NCBI GenBank assembly: GCA_003133745.1
Contig: PKZD01000017.1
Coordinates: 25,405 to 89,404 of the forward strand
Reading direction: 5' to 3'
Length of the DNA stretch: 64,000 nt
Origin: Candidatus Tyrphobacter aquilonaris
Lineage (GTDB): Bacteria; Vulcanimicrobiota; Vulcanimicrobiia; Vulcanimicrobiales; Vulcanimicrobiaceae
Shown: piece by piece, positions 1 through 10,460 of the stretch
Layout: every line of letters starts with the position of its first letter
Numbering within the stretch: position 1 is the stretch's first letter
The notes under the pieces: generated by a model
The model's input: only the letters and a program-made list of their open reading frames with translations
What the model was told of the DNA's origin: nothing
Database searches by the model: none
Made by a program: the position numbers and the translations under genes

Positions 1-1320
1 CTGATTGCGGCGGCCTTCGAGCGCACGCTCTGCTCCACGAACGTGGGTGTCCGCGCCAATGCGCGGCTCTACCGTCTGCTGCCGGAGTTCGCTGTTGCTG
101 ACGCTGCCAAAGACGAATCAGCGTGGCTGGCGCGTGTCTTCGCAGCCTTCGCACCATTCTTGCAAACTCCCGACGGTGTTCCGCGGCCGCTCACCGTGCG
201 GCTTATCGTGCAGCCAACCGATACTCCGGCAACCGTGCAGCGGCTCGTTGCGAAACTTGAATCCGGCCGTGCGCAAAGACAACTTGGCCCGGCGTCGCTG
301 CATCGTTTCGCGCTGCTCTCCATTGCAAACGGGCCCATCATCAACGGCGCACCTGTCGGCGAGATCAAGCGCGTGCTGGCCATCGCCGCGCAGGCCGGGA
401 TTGCCGAGGTTGCCGTCGACGGCGATCTCACGCCGGAGGCGCGCGAGCGCACGAGCGTTGCCTCGCTGCTCAACATCGTGGATGTGGGCACGCTGCGCGA
501 TCTGTTTGCTGCGGCACGGCAGAAAAGAGTCGGGCTCGTCTATCGCTACCAAGAGGACGCCGATTCCACGGCGCGGACGATCTGGACCGGCCTGCACACG
601 GCTCGCTCCTACGGCTTGGCGGCAGGCAAGTACGGCCTTGTGCCCCTGACGCTCGAGGAGCAAGAGCGGGTGGTCACGCTCGTCAGCCGCTGGACCAAAG
701 GATGGACAACGGTTCCGGCGTTTTACGTAGATACGCCGCTCGTCACCGCGGACGATGTTTTCGACGAGTCGCGCGTGGTCGAGGCCGCAACGCTGTGGAT
801 GGAGAGAATGCATGCTGCCGGCGCACGGGTGGTGCTCTTTGACTGCCCCGACCGCATCGCCGCGCGACGCCTCGTTCGCGACGCGCAGCATACGACCGGC
901 GTTCTGACGCTCGAACAGATCGTCGCTCTGAAAGTTCGCGCGAAGGAGTTAGGACTCAAACCCATGTGGTCGGGTGGACTCACGCCGCGGCTGGCGTTTG
1001 CCCTGGGCTCGCAGCGTGTCTTCGCCATCTTCTGCACGGGCGCTACGGCGCGGCAGGTTGGCGTGCACGGCAGCTTTGCCGACGATCCGGATCTGGCAAA
1101 CGAGATCGCGCCCACCGCGCTCGGCGTGCGCCGCGTGCATGCGGCGCTGCAGGCCGGATTTCTGACGACGGCGTTGCGCGCGTACCCCGCGCTCGCGGCG
1201 CAGATCGGCGCCCGCGCGCGGGAGCTGCTCGCGGCAATTGACGCGCAGAGCGGCGTGGAGCAGGCGCTCGCGGCGTTGGATGATGCGTTGGTCCGCGGCT
1301 GGACGGCGCACTGGACGTAG
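1..1320 (+). CDS. Hypothetical protein, 5' end outside the window
   Basis: Frame 1 is open from base 1 to the stop at 1320; protein-like composition; no family recognised with confidence. Confidence 0.6.
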   Translation: MIAAAFERTLCSTNVGVRANARLYRLLPEFAVADAAKDESAWLARVFAAFAPFLQTPDGVPRPLTVRLIVQPTDTPATVQRLVAKLESGRAQRQLGPASLHRFALLSIANGPIINGAPVGEIKRVLAIAAQAGIAEVAVDGDLTPEARERTSVASLLNIVDVGTLRDLFAAARQKRVGLVYRYQEDADSTARTIWTGLHTARSYGLAAGKYGLVPLTLEEQERVVTLVSRWTKGWTTVPAFYVDTPLVTADDVFDESRVVEAATLWMERMHAAGARVVLFDCPDRIAARRLVRDAQHTTGVLTLEQIVALKVRAKELGLKPMWSGGLTPRLAFALGSQRVFAIFCTGATARQVGVHGSFADDPDLANEIAPTALGVRRVHAALQAGFLTTALRAYPALAAQIGARARELLAAIDAQSGVEQALAALDDALVRGWTAHWT

Positions 1321-1334
1321 TTGGACGGGCCGGC

Positions 1335-1868
1335 ATGGCAATCGTAGTGTTCTTGCGCGGTGCGAACGTTGGCGGACATCGACGGTTTCGCCCTTCGCTC
1401 GTGGCCAAGGAGTTACAGCGTTTTGACGTCGTCAACATCGGAGCCACCGGCTTGTTTGTCGTTCGCAATCCTGGCTCCGGCAAGACATTTCGCGCGGAGC
1501 TCCTCCGCCGTTTGCCGTTCGATACGCACGTGGTTTTCTGCGAGGGTACGGACGTGCTCGCTCTCGAGAGACGCTCGCCGTTCCAACGCATCACGGTGGA
1601 TCGGGATCACGTTCGCTTCGTGAGCATCCTTACAGGACCGGTGCCCGGACGGCTACCTGCGATGCCGTTCGGAATCCCTTCGAACGACGATTGGTACGTG
1701 CGTATCATCGGACGGAAAAAGCAGTTCGTTTTCGGCGTCTACCGGCGCCACATGAAGACGATTTCGTATCTCGGCCGGATCGACAAAGCCCTCGGCGTGC
1801 CGGTTACAACGCGAAACTGGAATACGATCGACGCGGTGCTGAAGGTTCTGAAGGCGGAGGCCGTTTAG
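1335..1868 (+). CDS. DUF1697-family protein
   Basis: MAIVVFLRGANVGGHRRF N-terminus and overall length typical of DUF1697. Confidence 0.75.
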   Translation: MAIVVFLRGANVGGHRRFRPSLVAKELQRFDVVNIGATGLFVVRNPGSGKTFRAELLRRLPFDTHVVFCEGTDVLALERRSPFQRITVDRDHVRFVSILTGPVPGRLPAMPFGIPSNDDWYVRIIGRKKQFVFGVYRRHMKTISYLGRIDKALGVPVTTRNWNTIDAVLKVLKAEAV

Positions 1869-2062
1869 GGCGTCGGCCACCATCGCCTGACGTGGCGACA
1901 GTATGCTTCGTACTCTTGCCCGAAGTTTCGCCGTAGGCTGGGCTCCTCGTACAACACCACGAAGAGCTGAGTTGCAAGGAAGTAGAATGCAACATAGCCC
2001 AGAAGCTGCAGCCGAACTGCGGGGCGGACAATGCCCGAGGTTTTCTGACCACTGACGGTCAA
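1865..2062 (-). pseudogene. C-terminal remnant of an ICMT/PEMT-type membrane methyltransferase
   Basis: 65 aa ORF ending ATQLFVVLYEEPSLRRNFGQEYEAYCRHVRRWWPTP, the typical C-terminus of this family, with no upstream part. Confidence 0.6.
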
Positions 2063-2071
2063 TGGCGGAGG

Positions 2072-4030
2072 ATGTTCATGAACCGAACGCTACTGTGTGC
2101 CATCACATTCGCGTGCATCGGCGCCGTACCCGCCGCGGCGCAGACTTTGCCCTCGATGAGCAGCATTTTACAGAGCGTATTTTCGATGCGCTCGTACAGC
2201 GGTGTTGCAATTTCTTCAAGAGGTAACGCCGTTGCGTGGGAAGAGGCGACAACCGCAGGCGGTTTGACGCATCCGGTACGAGAAACGGCGCTCTTTATTC
2301 GCAACGGCAGCAACCCGCCGGTTCGGCTGACCGCAGGCGACCCCAAGTCGTACTACGATGAATCGAATCCGGTATGGTCGCCGGACGGTAGCCGCGTTGC
2401 ATTCCTCTCGAACGCGCTTCGTTCGCAGCAGCAGATTTTCATCGCTTCCTCCGACGGAAGCGGCGTTCGCCGGCTCACGAACCTTACCGGCGCCGCACAA
2501 TCGTTACGTTGGTCGCCCGACGGGCGGTATCTCGCGATGCTCTACATCGCGCATCCTCATCGCTCGGCGGGTGCGCTTGCAGCCGGAGCGCGGCAAGTCG
2601 GCGTCATCGGTTCCGTGGTCGACGAACAACGCCTGACGATCGTTGACGCGTCGACCGGTACGTTGCGCGCGCTGACGCCCGCGGATGCATACGTCTACGA
2701 GTACGGGTGGGCGCCGGACTCAAACCGCATCGCGTACACCTATGCGTACGGCAGCGGCGACAACAATTGGTGGGTCGCGCGCTTGGCGATTGCGAGCGTG
2801 CAGGGCGGCAGTCGCGACCTCTTACGCCCTGGGTTTCAAATCAACGATCCGGAGTGGTCACCCGACGGAAGGATCATCGCGGTCATCGGCGGCCTGATGA
2901 GCGACTTCGGCTCCGTGGGCGGCGACGTGTATCTCGTTAACGCTGCAACCGGGAAAGTACGCGATGTCGCGCCGGGGATGGCGCTCTCGGCGTCTGCGAT
3001 TCGATGGACGGGCAATGCGCGGATGCTCATGCTTGCGCACGAACTCGGCTCGCTCGAGCTTTTTCGGTTGAACGCGAGCACAGGGGCCATATCTCCGATC
3101 GGTTTCCGCGGCGAGACGCTTTCGAGCCTTTCGGCAACGCCGGACGGTTCGGGAGTGGCGTTCGTACGCACTTCATTTGGTCGGTCCACCGAAGTGTGGG
3201 CTGGAGCGCCGCGATCTCCAAGGCAAATTACGGACGGAAATGCCTACGCGCCGCGCTTCTGGAGCAAAGCCATATCGATGCGCTGGCGCGACGGCGCATA
3301 CCGGCCGCAAGGCTGGCTCATCTACCCCGCAAACTTTGATTCTCACAAACGCTACCCGCTCGTGATGATCGTGCACGGCGGCCCGAGTGCCGAAAGCTTG
3401 CCCAGCCATAGCAGCACGTTCGTTGCGGGACTAACCAGCCACGGCTACTTCGTATTCGAGCCGAATCCGCGCGGGAGTTTTGGGCAAGGCGAAGCGTACG
3501 CGCGAGCTAACGTCAAGGATTTCGGGTACGGCGATTGGCACGACGATCTCGCGGGCATCGACGCGGCGATTGCGACCGGGCACGTCGATCCAAATCGCCT
3601 CGGCTTGTTCGGATGGAGTTACGGCGGCTATATGGCGATGTGGGGTGAGACGCAGACGAGCCGCTTCAAAGCCATCGTCGCGGGCGCCGGCGTCGTCAAC
3701 TGGCAGTCGTATTACGGCCAGAACGACATCGATGAGTGGATGATTCCGTTCTTTGGCGCTTCGGTGTATGAGGATCCCGGCGTCTACGCAAGAAGCTCAC
3801 CGATCACGTTCATCACACACTCGCATACACCGGTACTCGTGCTGCAAGGCGAACGCGACGAAGAGGTTCCCGCACCGCAAGCCTTCGAATTTTATCACGC
3901 GATGAAGACGCTCGGCGTTCCGTCGCAGTTAGTCGTCTACGCGGACGAAGGACACGCGCCTCGCAAGCCTGCCAACCAAATCGACGTTCTCGTACGCATG
4001 GTCGCTTGGTTCGATAGATATCTTCGCTAA
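2072..4030 (+). CDS. S9-family (prolyl oligopeptidase-like) peptidase with TolB-like propeller, exported
   Basis: Signal peptide MNRTLLCAITFACIGAVPAAAQ; WSPDG repeats; GWSYGGYM nucleophile motif; GHAP near C-terminus. Confidence 0.9.
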   Translation: MFMNRTLLCAITFACIGAVPAAAQTLPSMSSILQSVFSMRSYSGVAISSRGNAVAWEEATTAGGLTHPVRETALFIRNGSNPPVRLTAGDPKSYYDESNPVWSPDGSRVAFLSNALRSQQQIFIASSDGSGVRRLTNLTGAAQSLRWSPDGRYLAMLYIAHPHRSAGALAAGARQVGVIGSVVDEQRLTIVDASTGTLRALTPADAYVYEYGWAPDSNRIAYTYAYGSGDNNWWVARLAIASVQGGSRDLLRPGFQINDPEWSPDGRIIAVIGGLMSDFGSVGGDVYLVNAATGKVRDVAPGMALSASAIRWTGNARMLMLAHELGSLELFRLNASTGAISPIGFRGETLSSLSATPDGSGVAFVRTSFGRSTEVWAGAPRSPRQITDGNAYAPRFWSKAISMRWRDGAYRPQGWLIYPANFDSHKRYPLVMIVHGGPSAESLPSHSSTFVAGLTSHGYFVFEPNPRGSFGQGEAYARANVKDFGYGDWHDDLAGIDAAIATGHVDPNRLGLFGWSYGGYMAMWGETQTSRFKAIVAGAGVVNWQSYYGQNDIDEWMIPFFGASVYEDPGVYARSSPITFITHSHTPVLVLQGERDEEVPAPQAFEFYHAMKTLGVPSQLVVYADEGHAPRKPANQIDVLVRMVAWFDRYLR

Positions 4031-4039
4031 GAACGTCAA

Positions 4040-4555
4040 TTAGACGTCGCGAATATACAGGGATACCGGCTTGTCCTGGTAGCAGCCATGCTGCCAAAAC
4101 CGGAAGCCGCACTTGTCGGCTACGCGTACGGAAGTCACATTTTCCGGCGTTATCATGCACGCGATTTGCGTAGACGGGGCGAAGTGCGTCTTCGCCCAGT
4201 CCAAGGAAGCTCGAACCGCCTCGGTCGCATAGCCTTTACCGTGCGCATGGCGTGCTAAGACCCATCCGAGCTCCGGTATACCATTGAGCGAAGGCTGGAT
4301 TACGCGATGGTAATCCGCGAAGCCGACTTCTCCGACGAACCGTCCGCTCTCGCGCTCCTCCACAAGCCAGTAGCCATAGTGAAGCAGTGTCCAGTGTCCG
4401 CTGTATCGCAAGATGCGACTCCAGCTCTGTTCGCGACTAGACGGCACACCGCTAATGTGTCGCACGACTTCAGGGTCCGCCCACATTGACGCACTTGCGT
4501 CAAAGTCGCCGGCTTCATGCCGGCGCATCACCAATCGTGCCGTCTCAATCCTCAT
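4040..4555 (-). CDS. GNAT-family N-acetyltransferase (RimJ/RimL-like)
   Basis: METARLVMRRHEAGDFDA..., HAHGKGYATEAVRASLDWA, NVTSVRVADKCGFR. Confidence 0.88.
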   Translation of the reverse strand: MRIETARLVMRRHEAGDFDASASMWADPEVVRHISGVPSSREQSWSRILRYSGHWTLLHYGYWLVEERESGRFVGEVGFADYHRVIQPSLNGIPELGWVLARHAHGKGYATEAVRASLDWAKTHFAPSTQIACMITPENVTSVRVADKCGFRFWQHGCYQDKPVSLYIRDV

Positions 4556-4654
4556 CGCGCGCCACGTCTGGCCTCCCCATTATGGAGGTCCGGGGCGGCA
4601 ACCTGCCCGTACGGCAGGAGAAACCGTCGTCGCATGCACACCTAAAGGCAGAGC

Positions 4655-5482
4655 ATGGAAATCGTCATTGCCGAGAAGGGCGCTTTCTGTTTCGAGCCCG
4701 CGATTTCTTTAGACGAAGCGCGCGGCCGAGCAAGCGCGCACAAAGGTGCCGCATTCGGGACGCTCTCGCGGCTCTTCTCGCGCCCCAAAGATGAAGACGT
4801 CACGATCTCGGATTTGGGCTTGTGCTACCTCCCCGTCTGGCACGCGAAGGTGCACCTGCGCTTCGTGTACGATCGTAGCGACTCGTACAAAGTTTCGGTG
4901 AAGTCGCCGCACGTTGCTACGGTGACGGTCAATGGAAACGACTACGTGCTCGCGGCCGGAGCGATCGACGTGCCCGTCGTCGAGCATTGCGAGCGCGACG
5001 AGCAGCGAGAACTTTGGATCGACGCGGTGAGCAGTCACCCCGTGGATCCGCAAGCATATCTCAAGGCGCGCGCGACGCCGATCGAGCTCGGCGAGTTCGC
5101 GCCGGAGGGCGCGAAGATCATCGCGCCGACGGTTCGAGCATCGGCGATCATCCGCACGCTTCTCGGCGACGATTTTCGTCCGACGGACGCCGACGACATC
5201 AAAGAGGAGAAGGTGAACGTCGAGTGCATCGATCTCTACCTCCGACCGACGTTCGGTTTCAAGTACGACTGGACCGCGAAGGGGAAGTCCGCCGAGGTTG
5301 CCGTGGATGCGATCACCGGAGACCTTCAAACAGAGCCGCCCGCAGCGATCGCCGCGGTCGGCAAACTTCTCAAGCCCGAGACACTCTTCGACCTCGGAGC
5401 GGAGACGCTCAATCTCGTCGTTCCCGGTGGCGCGATCGCGCTAAAAGTCGCAAAGGCGATCGCCGAGAAGCGTAAGACGTAG
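4655..5482 (+). CDS. Hypothetical protein
   Basis: 275 aa ORF with coding-like composition; no family recognised. Confidence 0.6.
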   Translation: MEIVIAEKGAFCFEPAISLDEARGRASAHKGAAFGTLSRLFSRPKDEDVTISDLGLCYLPVWHAKVHLRFVYDRSDSYKVSVKSPHVATVTVNGNDYVLAAGAIDVPVVEHCERDEQRELWIDAVSSHPVDPQAYLKARATPIELGEFAPEGAKIIAPTVRASAIIRTLLGDDFRPTDADDIKEEKVNVECIDLYLRPTFGFKYDWTAKGKSAEVAVDAITGDLQTEPPAAIAAVGKLLKPETLFDLGAETLNLVVPGGAIALKVAKAIAEKRKT

Positions 5483-5575
5483 CGCGGTCTGACCGGATAG
5501 GGTGTGCCGGCCCGTTGCCGAAACGTCGCGCTACTGACCCACGCCCTCTATTGCACGTTGCTTAAGGAGTCGTCT

Positions 5576-6508
5576 ATGAGCCGTCTTCCAATCGTCGCCC
5601 TGAGCCTTCTCGGCTTTGCATTCGTACTCGCAGGCTGCAGGGGCAACGGAACGGCGTTCAACCCGCCGGGTGGCTCGTTGACATTCAAGCATATGTACGT
5701 GTCGAACAATGATAACCCCGGCCTGATCTACGTCTACACGCTTCCCGTGAGCGCGGCAAGTACGCCGGTTGCAACCGTCACCGTCGGCGAATTCCCCGCG
5801 ATGCTCTTCGTCGACGCGAAGGGCCGACTCTTCGTCCCAGAATTTTACAGCAGCGCGACGACGGTGCAGGTCTTCAAGCTGCCCTTGACGGCCGCAAGCA
5901 CGCCGCTCTTCGACCTCACGACGTCGCAACCGGAGCCCGACGCCGTCACCGAAGATGCAAGCGGGACCGTTTATGTGGCCGACGAGCGCAGCGGCGGCTA
6001 CATCGACATCTACAACGGCCCGGTCACCGGTGCCGCATCTCCGTCGAGCACAATCTCGAATAACGCGGTCGGCAATTCCGGCCTCATGTACCCGTACGAC
6101 ATCGCCATCGCACCAAACGGCGATCTGTACGCCAGCGATTACCAAGATATCAACCAGTTCACACCGCCGTTTATCGCTTCGAGCGTGCCGTCGGCGAGCG
6201 TGACGCCGAACCAGGACAACTACGGCTTGCGCGTCGACTCGAACAATCGTGTCTTCGTCGCAGATGCAAGCGCGGATGGTATCGTCAACGTCTACACGCA
6301 GCCCGTTACCAACAGCAGTACGCCCGCTTTCAACCTCAGCGTGAGCGGAACGTACGTCGTTGGGCTGGCGTTCGACGGCTCCGGAAACTTGTGGGCGGTG
6401 GACGCCAACAACGCTCTTTGGGAAGTCACAGCGCCGATCACTTCGTCGAGCACGGCGACAAAGATCCTCACGCTAACGGAAGGCTACGGCATCGCCTTCG
6501 GCCCGTAA
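5576..6508 (+). CDS. Lipoprotein with beta-propeller-like repeats
   Basis: Lipobox LAGC (MSRLPIVALSLLGFAFVLAGCRG); repeated YVYTLPVSAASTP-type units; aaggag upstream of ATG 5576. Confidence 0.75.
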   Translation: MSRLPIVALSLLGFAFVLAGCRGNGTAFNPPGGSLTFKHMYVSNNDNPGLIYVYTLPVSAASTPVATVTVGEFPAMLFVDAKGRLFVPEFYSSATTVQVFKLPLTAASTPLFDLTTSQPEPDAVTEDASGTVYVADERSGGYIDIYNGPVTGAASPSSTISNNAVGNSGLMYPYDIAIAPNGDLYASDYQDINQFTPPFIASSVPSASVTPNQDNYGLRVDSNNRVFVADASADGIVNVYTQPVTNSSTPAFNLSVSGTYVVGLAFDGSGNLWAVDANNALWEVTAPITSSSTATKILTLTEGYGIAFGP

Positions 6509-6559
6509 GCCTGCGCACGAAACATTCGGGTCCGGGCCGGCGTATTGCGCAGCGTCGCA

Positions 6560-7876
6560 ATGAAAGGCTGGCCCACCCTGCAACAGGCGCATTTCCTGGC
6601 TCCCGTGGCTCTTTGCTCGCTGCTGCTCATGCTCTGCCCGACCGTTTCGCCGGCGCAGACGCCGCATCTGACCACAGCGCAGTGGGAAGCGGACCTGCAG
6701 TTCCTGGTTGCCCAGATGCGAGCCCGGCATGTGAGCCTCTTCCACCAAACTCCCGAGGGCACGTTTGGGGCGGCAGTCGACCGACTCGCTTCCCGCCTCG
6801 GTGAACTCGACGACGATCAGATTGTCGTGGAGTTCGCGAAGATCGCCACGATGGCCGGTGATGGCCACAGCGGGATCCTCTGGTTCCCTCCGGGAGATAC
6901 GTACTATCCTCTGCGTTTGCGGTATTTCGAAAACGAACTGTACCTTGACAGCACGACGAAGCAGAACGGATCGCTCGTAGGCGCTCGTCTGATCGGCGTC
7001 GACCGGACGTCCAGCGCAGAGCTGCTCCGCCTCATGTCCGGCGTCATTCCGCATGACCCCGAAAATCTTGGCCTAGTTCTGCGCTACGCGCCGACGCTCA
7101 TCGTATCTTCAAACGTACTTCATGGTCTCGGCGTGACCAACACGAGCGGTGAAGCGACCTTTCACTTTGAGAAGGGCGGCTCGGTATTCGATGTGACGCT
7201 GCAACCCGAGGCCGCGCTCACGACGCTCTTTGGCAATATCGAGTTCGTAGGTCGCGTGTACTCGCGCATCCCCGGATGGATCGACGCGCGGAAAGACGGT
7301 CCGGTGCCGCTTTGGCTGCAAAGTAACGATCGCAATTGGGCCACGTACATTCCAACCTCGAACGTCGAATACGTGCAGTTCAATCGAGTGCTGGACGGCT
7401 CCGATGAAACGCTGGCAGACTTCTTCGCTTCCGTCTTTGCGTCCATCGATCGCTATCATCCGGAGAAACTGATCCTGGACCTCCGGCTAAACAACGGCGG
7501 CAACAATACCCTCTTGACGCCACTTCTTGCAGGGATACGAGAACGCGCACCTATCAATCGCAGGCCGCACCTGTTCGTGATCATCGGCCCAACGACGTAT
7601 TCTGCGGCTCAGAATTTCGTGAACCGCCTTCAACTGGCCGCGCAGCCGATCTTCGTCGGCGAACCGACGGGAGAGAACGTCAACTCCTACGGCGATCCCA
7701 GCGTTTTCGAGTTGCCGAATAGCCACATCGCGTTTGGCATGTCAACCCGATATTGGCAAGACTTGCCCGGCGATGCTCGCATCGCAACGGCGCCGGACGT
7801 TCCAGCGCCAATGTCGATCGACGACTACATCAATAATCGCGATCCGGCAATGGATGCGATTCTACATTATCACTGA
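6560..7876 (+). CDS. Exported S41-like peptidase domain protein
   Basis: Signal-like N-terminus; LILDLRLNNGGNN and PTTYSAAQNFVNRLQ motifs typical of S41/CTP-like folds. Confidence 0.7.
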   Translation: MKGWPTLQQAHFLAPVALCSLLLMLCPTVSPAQTPHLTTAQWEADLQFLVAQMRARHVSLFHQTPEGTFGAAVDRLASRLGELDDDQIVVEFAKIATMAGDGHSGILWFPPGDTYYPLRLRYFENELYLDSTTKQNGSLVGARLIGVDRTSSAELLRLMSGVIPHDPENLGLVLRYAPTLIVSSNVLHGLGVTNTSGEATFHFEKGGSVFDVTLQPEAALTTLFGNIEFVGRVYSRIPGWIDARKDGPVPLWLQSNDRNWATYIPTSNVEYVQFNRVLDGSDETLADFFASVFASIDRYHPEKLILDLRLNNGGNNTLLTPLLAGIRERAPINRRPHLFVIIGPTTYSAAQNFVNRLQLAAQPIFVGEPTGENVNSYGDPSVFELPNSHIAFGMSTRYWQDLPGDARIATAPDVPAPMSIDDYINNRDPAMDAILHYH

Positions 7877-7892
7877 TCGGGCAGACCTGCGA

Positions 7893-8165
7893 CTACTCGG
7901 CGGTGGCGGGACCGATCATCGTGACAACTTGTGAGACGCGGTTCGCGGGAAACCCGCCGCGCTTCGCGTGGTCGAGAATCATTTGCTCGTTGGGCGCCGT
8001 GTAGATGCAATAGATCTTGTCGCCCGTCACGTAGCTCTCGACCCACTGTATATCGGGTCCCATCTCCCGAAGAACGCCGCAGGATTTCTGCGAAATCGCT
8101 TTGAGTTCGTCGGGCGTGAGTTTACCGGCTCCGGGGATTTCGCGTTCGATAACAAATTTCGGCAT
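7893..8165 (-). CDS. DUF4242 small protein
   Basis: MPKFVIEREIPGAGKLTPDELKAISQKSCGVLREM...IQWVESYVTGDKIYCIYTAPNE. Confidence 0.8.
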   Translation of the reverse strand: MPKFVIEREIPGAGKLTPDELKAISQKSCGVLREMGPDIQWVESYVTGDKIYCIYTAPNEQMILDHAKRGGFPANRVSQVVTMIGPATAE

Positions 8166-8252
8166 AGCGAGCGTTCATACGACGCTTCTCCGGCGCGGTC
8201 CTGGGCGGGAGGCAGGCGCCCATTCGTTCGCGAGAAACTCACCAGCGAACCG

Positions 8253-10460
8253 ATGATGAAACCTTGCATGTTCGTCACCGCGGCGGCCCTCGTTCTCGCG
8301 TCACTCTCGCCGGTCGGGGCGGAAATGCCGTCGGCGACAAGCGTCGTCGTCTCTGCATCCGACGGCGCTGCGGTCGCGGGCGCAACGGTTACGTTCGTCG
8401 CGCCGGATGGACGCGTCGTACGCATTCGAACCGACGGCGAAGGCCGCGCTTCCGTTCCCTTTCGGGCGGTGACGTTGCAGATTCGCATTGCGGGCTGCCC
8501 GCCGGAGACCGCCGTCCCGTCGGCGCACGTTCGCATCGTGCTCCCGTGCGCGGTTCCGGCAATTGCGATCGTACGCGTTGCAACGGGATCGCCGGAGACG
8601 CTGCACCTGCTTCCCTTTGCGGCCTCCGTGCTCGACGAGCGCGAGATCGCCAACGCCCCCGCCTCTACGGGCGATGCGCTGCTCGGCATGCTGCCGGGAT
8701 TCGATCGCGATCGCAGCAATAGCGCGTTCACAAACTACGGCCAGTTACGCGTGTCGTTCGACGGCGCCGGTTCCGACCGCGGTCTCGTTCTGGCTGACGG
8801 CGTGCCCGCGCAGGACGGCTTCGGCGGCCAAATCGATTGGGCGGAGTATCCGGCGGCCGATATCATCCGCGCGGAACTGCTGCGCGGACCCGGTTCCGCG
8901 CTCTACGGTGCAGGCGGCGTCGGCGGCGTTCTCTCGCTCGATACGTTGGCACCGACGAACTCGAGCGTGCCCGCACTCGGCGAGATCGCCATCGGCGGCG
9001 GAACGCACGGGTTCGAGCGGCTCTCCATCGGAGGGACGGCGCCGCTATCGCAGGCATTGACGATCTCGATGTTTGCTTCGTTCTACGGATTGCGGTATTA
9101 CGATCTCCCACCCGATTACTCGAGCCCGATCGACAATGCCGCGCAAGCGGAGCAGAGCATGGCGGCGGTGCGCGTGCAGTATGCCGCATCCGCCACCTCG
9201 ACGATCGCATACGAGTACCGCGCCGCATGGGACGATCAAGCGGAGGGGCGCCCGAACTACGACTTCGCGCGGCGGCTCTTGCAGAACGACCTTCATTACG
9301 TTTGGCGCGGCGAGCGCTCGTACGTCGAGATCATTCCCTATGTCCGCAACGTCTTTATCACGAACCGCGCGGATCAATACCCGACGGCGCCCGGCGTCTT
9401 GCGCTACACGCAGTACGTGCCGAGCGCCGAAGACGGGGCGGCGCTGCATTGGAACGTCGACGCCGGAGCATCGGCGCTCAACATTGTCGCCGATGCGCGT
9501 TTCGTTCACGGTCAGAGCGAGCAGTACGGGCCGACCGGAGCGTTTCAAAACCTCGGGAGCGGCCTCCAGCGGCTGGGTGGCCTCGGCGCACAGGAGACGC
9601 TGAGCGGCGCTCGATGGCAAATCGTCGCCGGCGCGCGCATCGACGTGGAGAGCTTCCTCGATGGCGCTCTCGTCGCAACGACGGGCGGCGGGTACGCAAC
9701 CTTCGCACCGCCGGCCCGGACGAGTCGGGCGATCTCGCCGAGGGCGGCGCTGCGTTACGACCTCAGCAAGCATCTGGCCTTTCGGATCGCCGACGGCGGC
9801 GGCTTGCGATTGCCGTACTTGAACGAACTCGTCCGCAGCTATCGCATCGCAGCCGTTACATACCAAGCGAACCCAAATCTCATTCCGGAGCGAAGCTCCT
9901 CGCTTTCGGCAGGCCTCGATTGGTTGAATGGTACGCAGCACGCGTCGCTCGATCTCTTTCGCACCTTCGTCGGTGACGCGATCATGTTTCGAACCATTAC
10001 GCCGACGGAGCAGATGTACGAAAACGTCAACCGCACGCAGACCGACGGTGTGACGCTCACGTACTCCGAGGCGATAACACCCGGCGCACGCGTCACGCTC
10101 TCCAGCACGGAACAATACGCGCGCGTCGTTTCCGGAGACCCGGCGATTCTCGGAAAGCGGCTCCAGTATGTGCCGGAAAGCGACGAAAGGCTTGCGTTCG
10201 ACGGCACGATCGGTGCGGTCGGCGTCGGCGTTACGGTCTCTTATCTCGGGCAGACCTTCGCCGACGACCTGAACACCGAGCCGCTCGGGAGCGCCGTCGT
10301 CGTTGGCGTGCACGCGGCCTTCCCGCTCACGAACGGCGAACAACTCGTGCTCGACGCGCAGAATCTGACCGGCGCGCGCTACCTTTCGAGCATCGATCGA
10401 TATGGGCAGCCGATGGTCGTGAGCCTCACCGTGCGCGCGGTGCTAGACTCAAGTCGTTGA
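8253..10460 (+). CDS. TonB-dependent outer-membrane receptor with N-terminal Ig-like (carboxypeptidase-regulatory-like) domain
   Basis: Signal peptide from ATG 8253; AGATVTFVAPDGRVVRIRTDGEG domain; plug motifs LRGPGSALYGAGGVGGVLSL; C-terminal beta-barrel sequence. Confidence 0.88.
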   Translation: MMKPCMFVTAAALVLASLSPVGAEMPSATSVVVSASDGAAVAGATVTFVAPDGRVVRIRTDGEGRASVPFRAVTLQIRIAGCPPETAVPSAHVRIVLPCAVPAIAIVRVATGSPETLHLLPFAASVLDEREIANAPASTGDALLGMLPGFDRDRSNSAFTNYGQLRVSFDGAGSDRGLVLADGVPAQDGFGGQIDWAEYPAADIIRAELLRGPGSALYGAGGVGGVLSLDTLAPTNSSVPALGEIAIGGGTHGFERLSIGGTAPLSQALTISMFASFYGLRYYDLPPDYSSPIDNAAQAEQSMAAVRVQYAASATSTIAYEYRAAWDDQAEGRPNYDFARRLLQNDLHYVWRGERSYVEIIPYVRNVFITNRADQYPTAPGVLRYTQYVPSAEDGAALHWNVDAGASALNIVADARFVHGQSEQYGPTGAFQNLGSGLQRLGGLGAQETLSGARWQIVAGARIDVESFLDGALVATTGGGYATFAPPARTSRAISPRAALRYDLSKHLAFRIADGGGLRLPYLNELVRSYRIAAVTYQANPNLIPERSSSLSAGLDWLNGTQHASLDLFRTFVGDAIMFRTITPTEQMYENVNRTQTDGVTLTYSEAITPGARVTLSSTEQYARVVSGDPAILGKRLQYVPESDERLAFDGTIGAVGVGVTVSYLGQTFADDLNTEPLGSAVVVGVHAAFPLTNGEQLVLDAQNLTGARYLSSIDRYGQPMVVSLTVRAVLDSSR

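Noticed and set aside
9045-10343. 432-aa minus-strand ORF inside the TonB receptor
   Set aside because: No recognisable motifs, biased composition, antisense to a clear receptor
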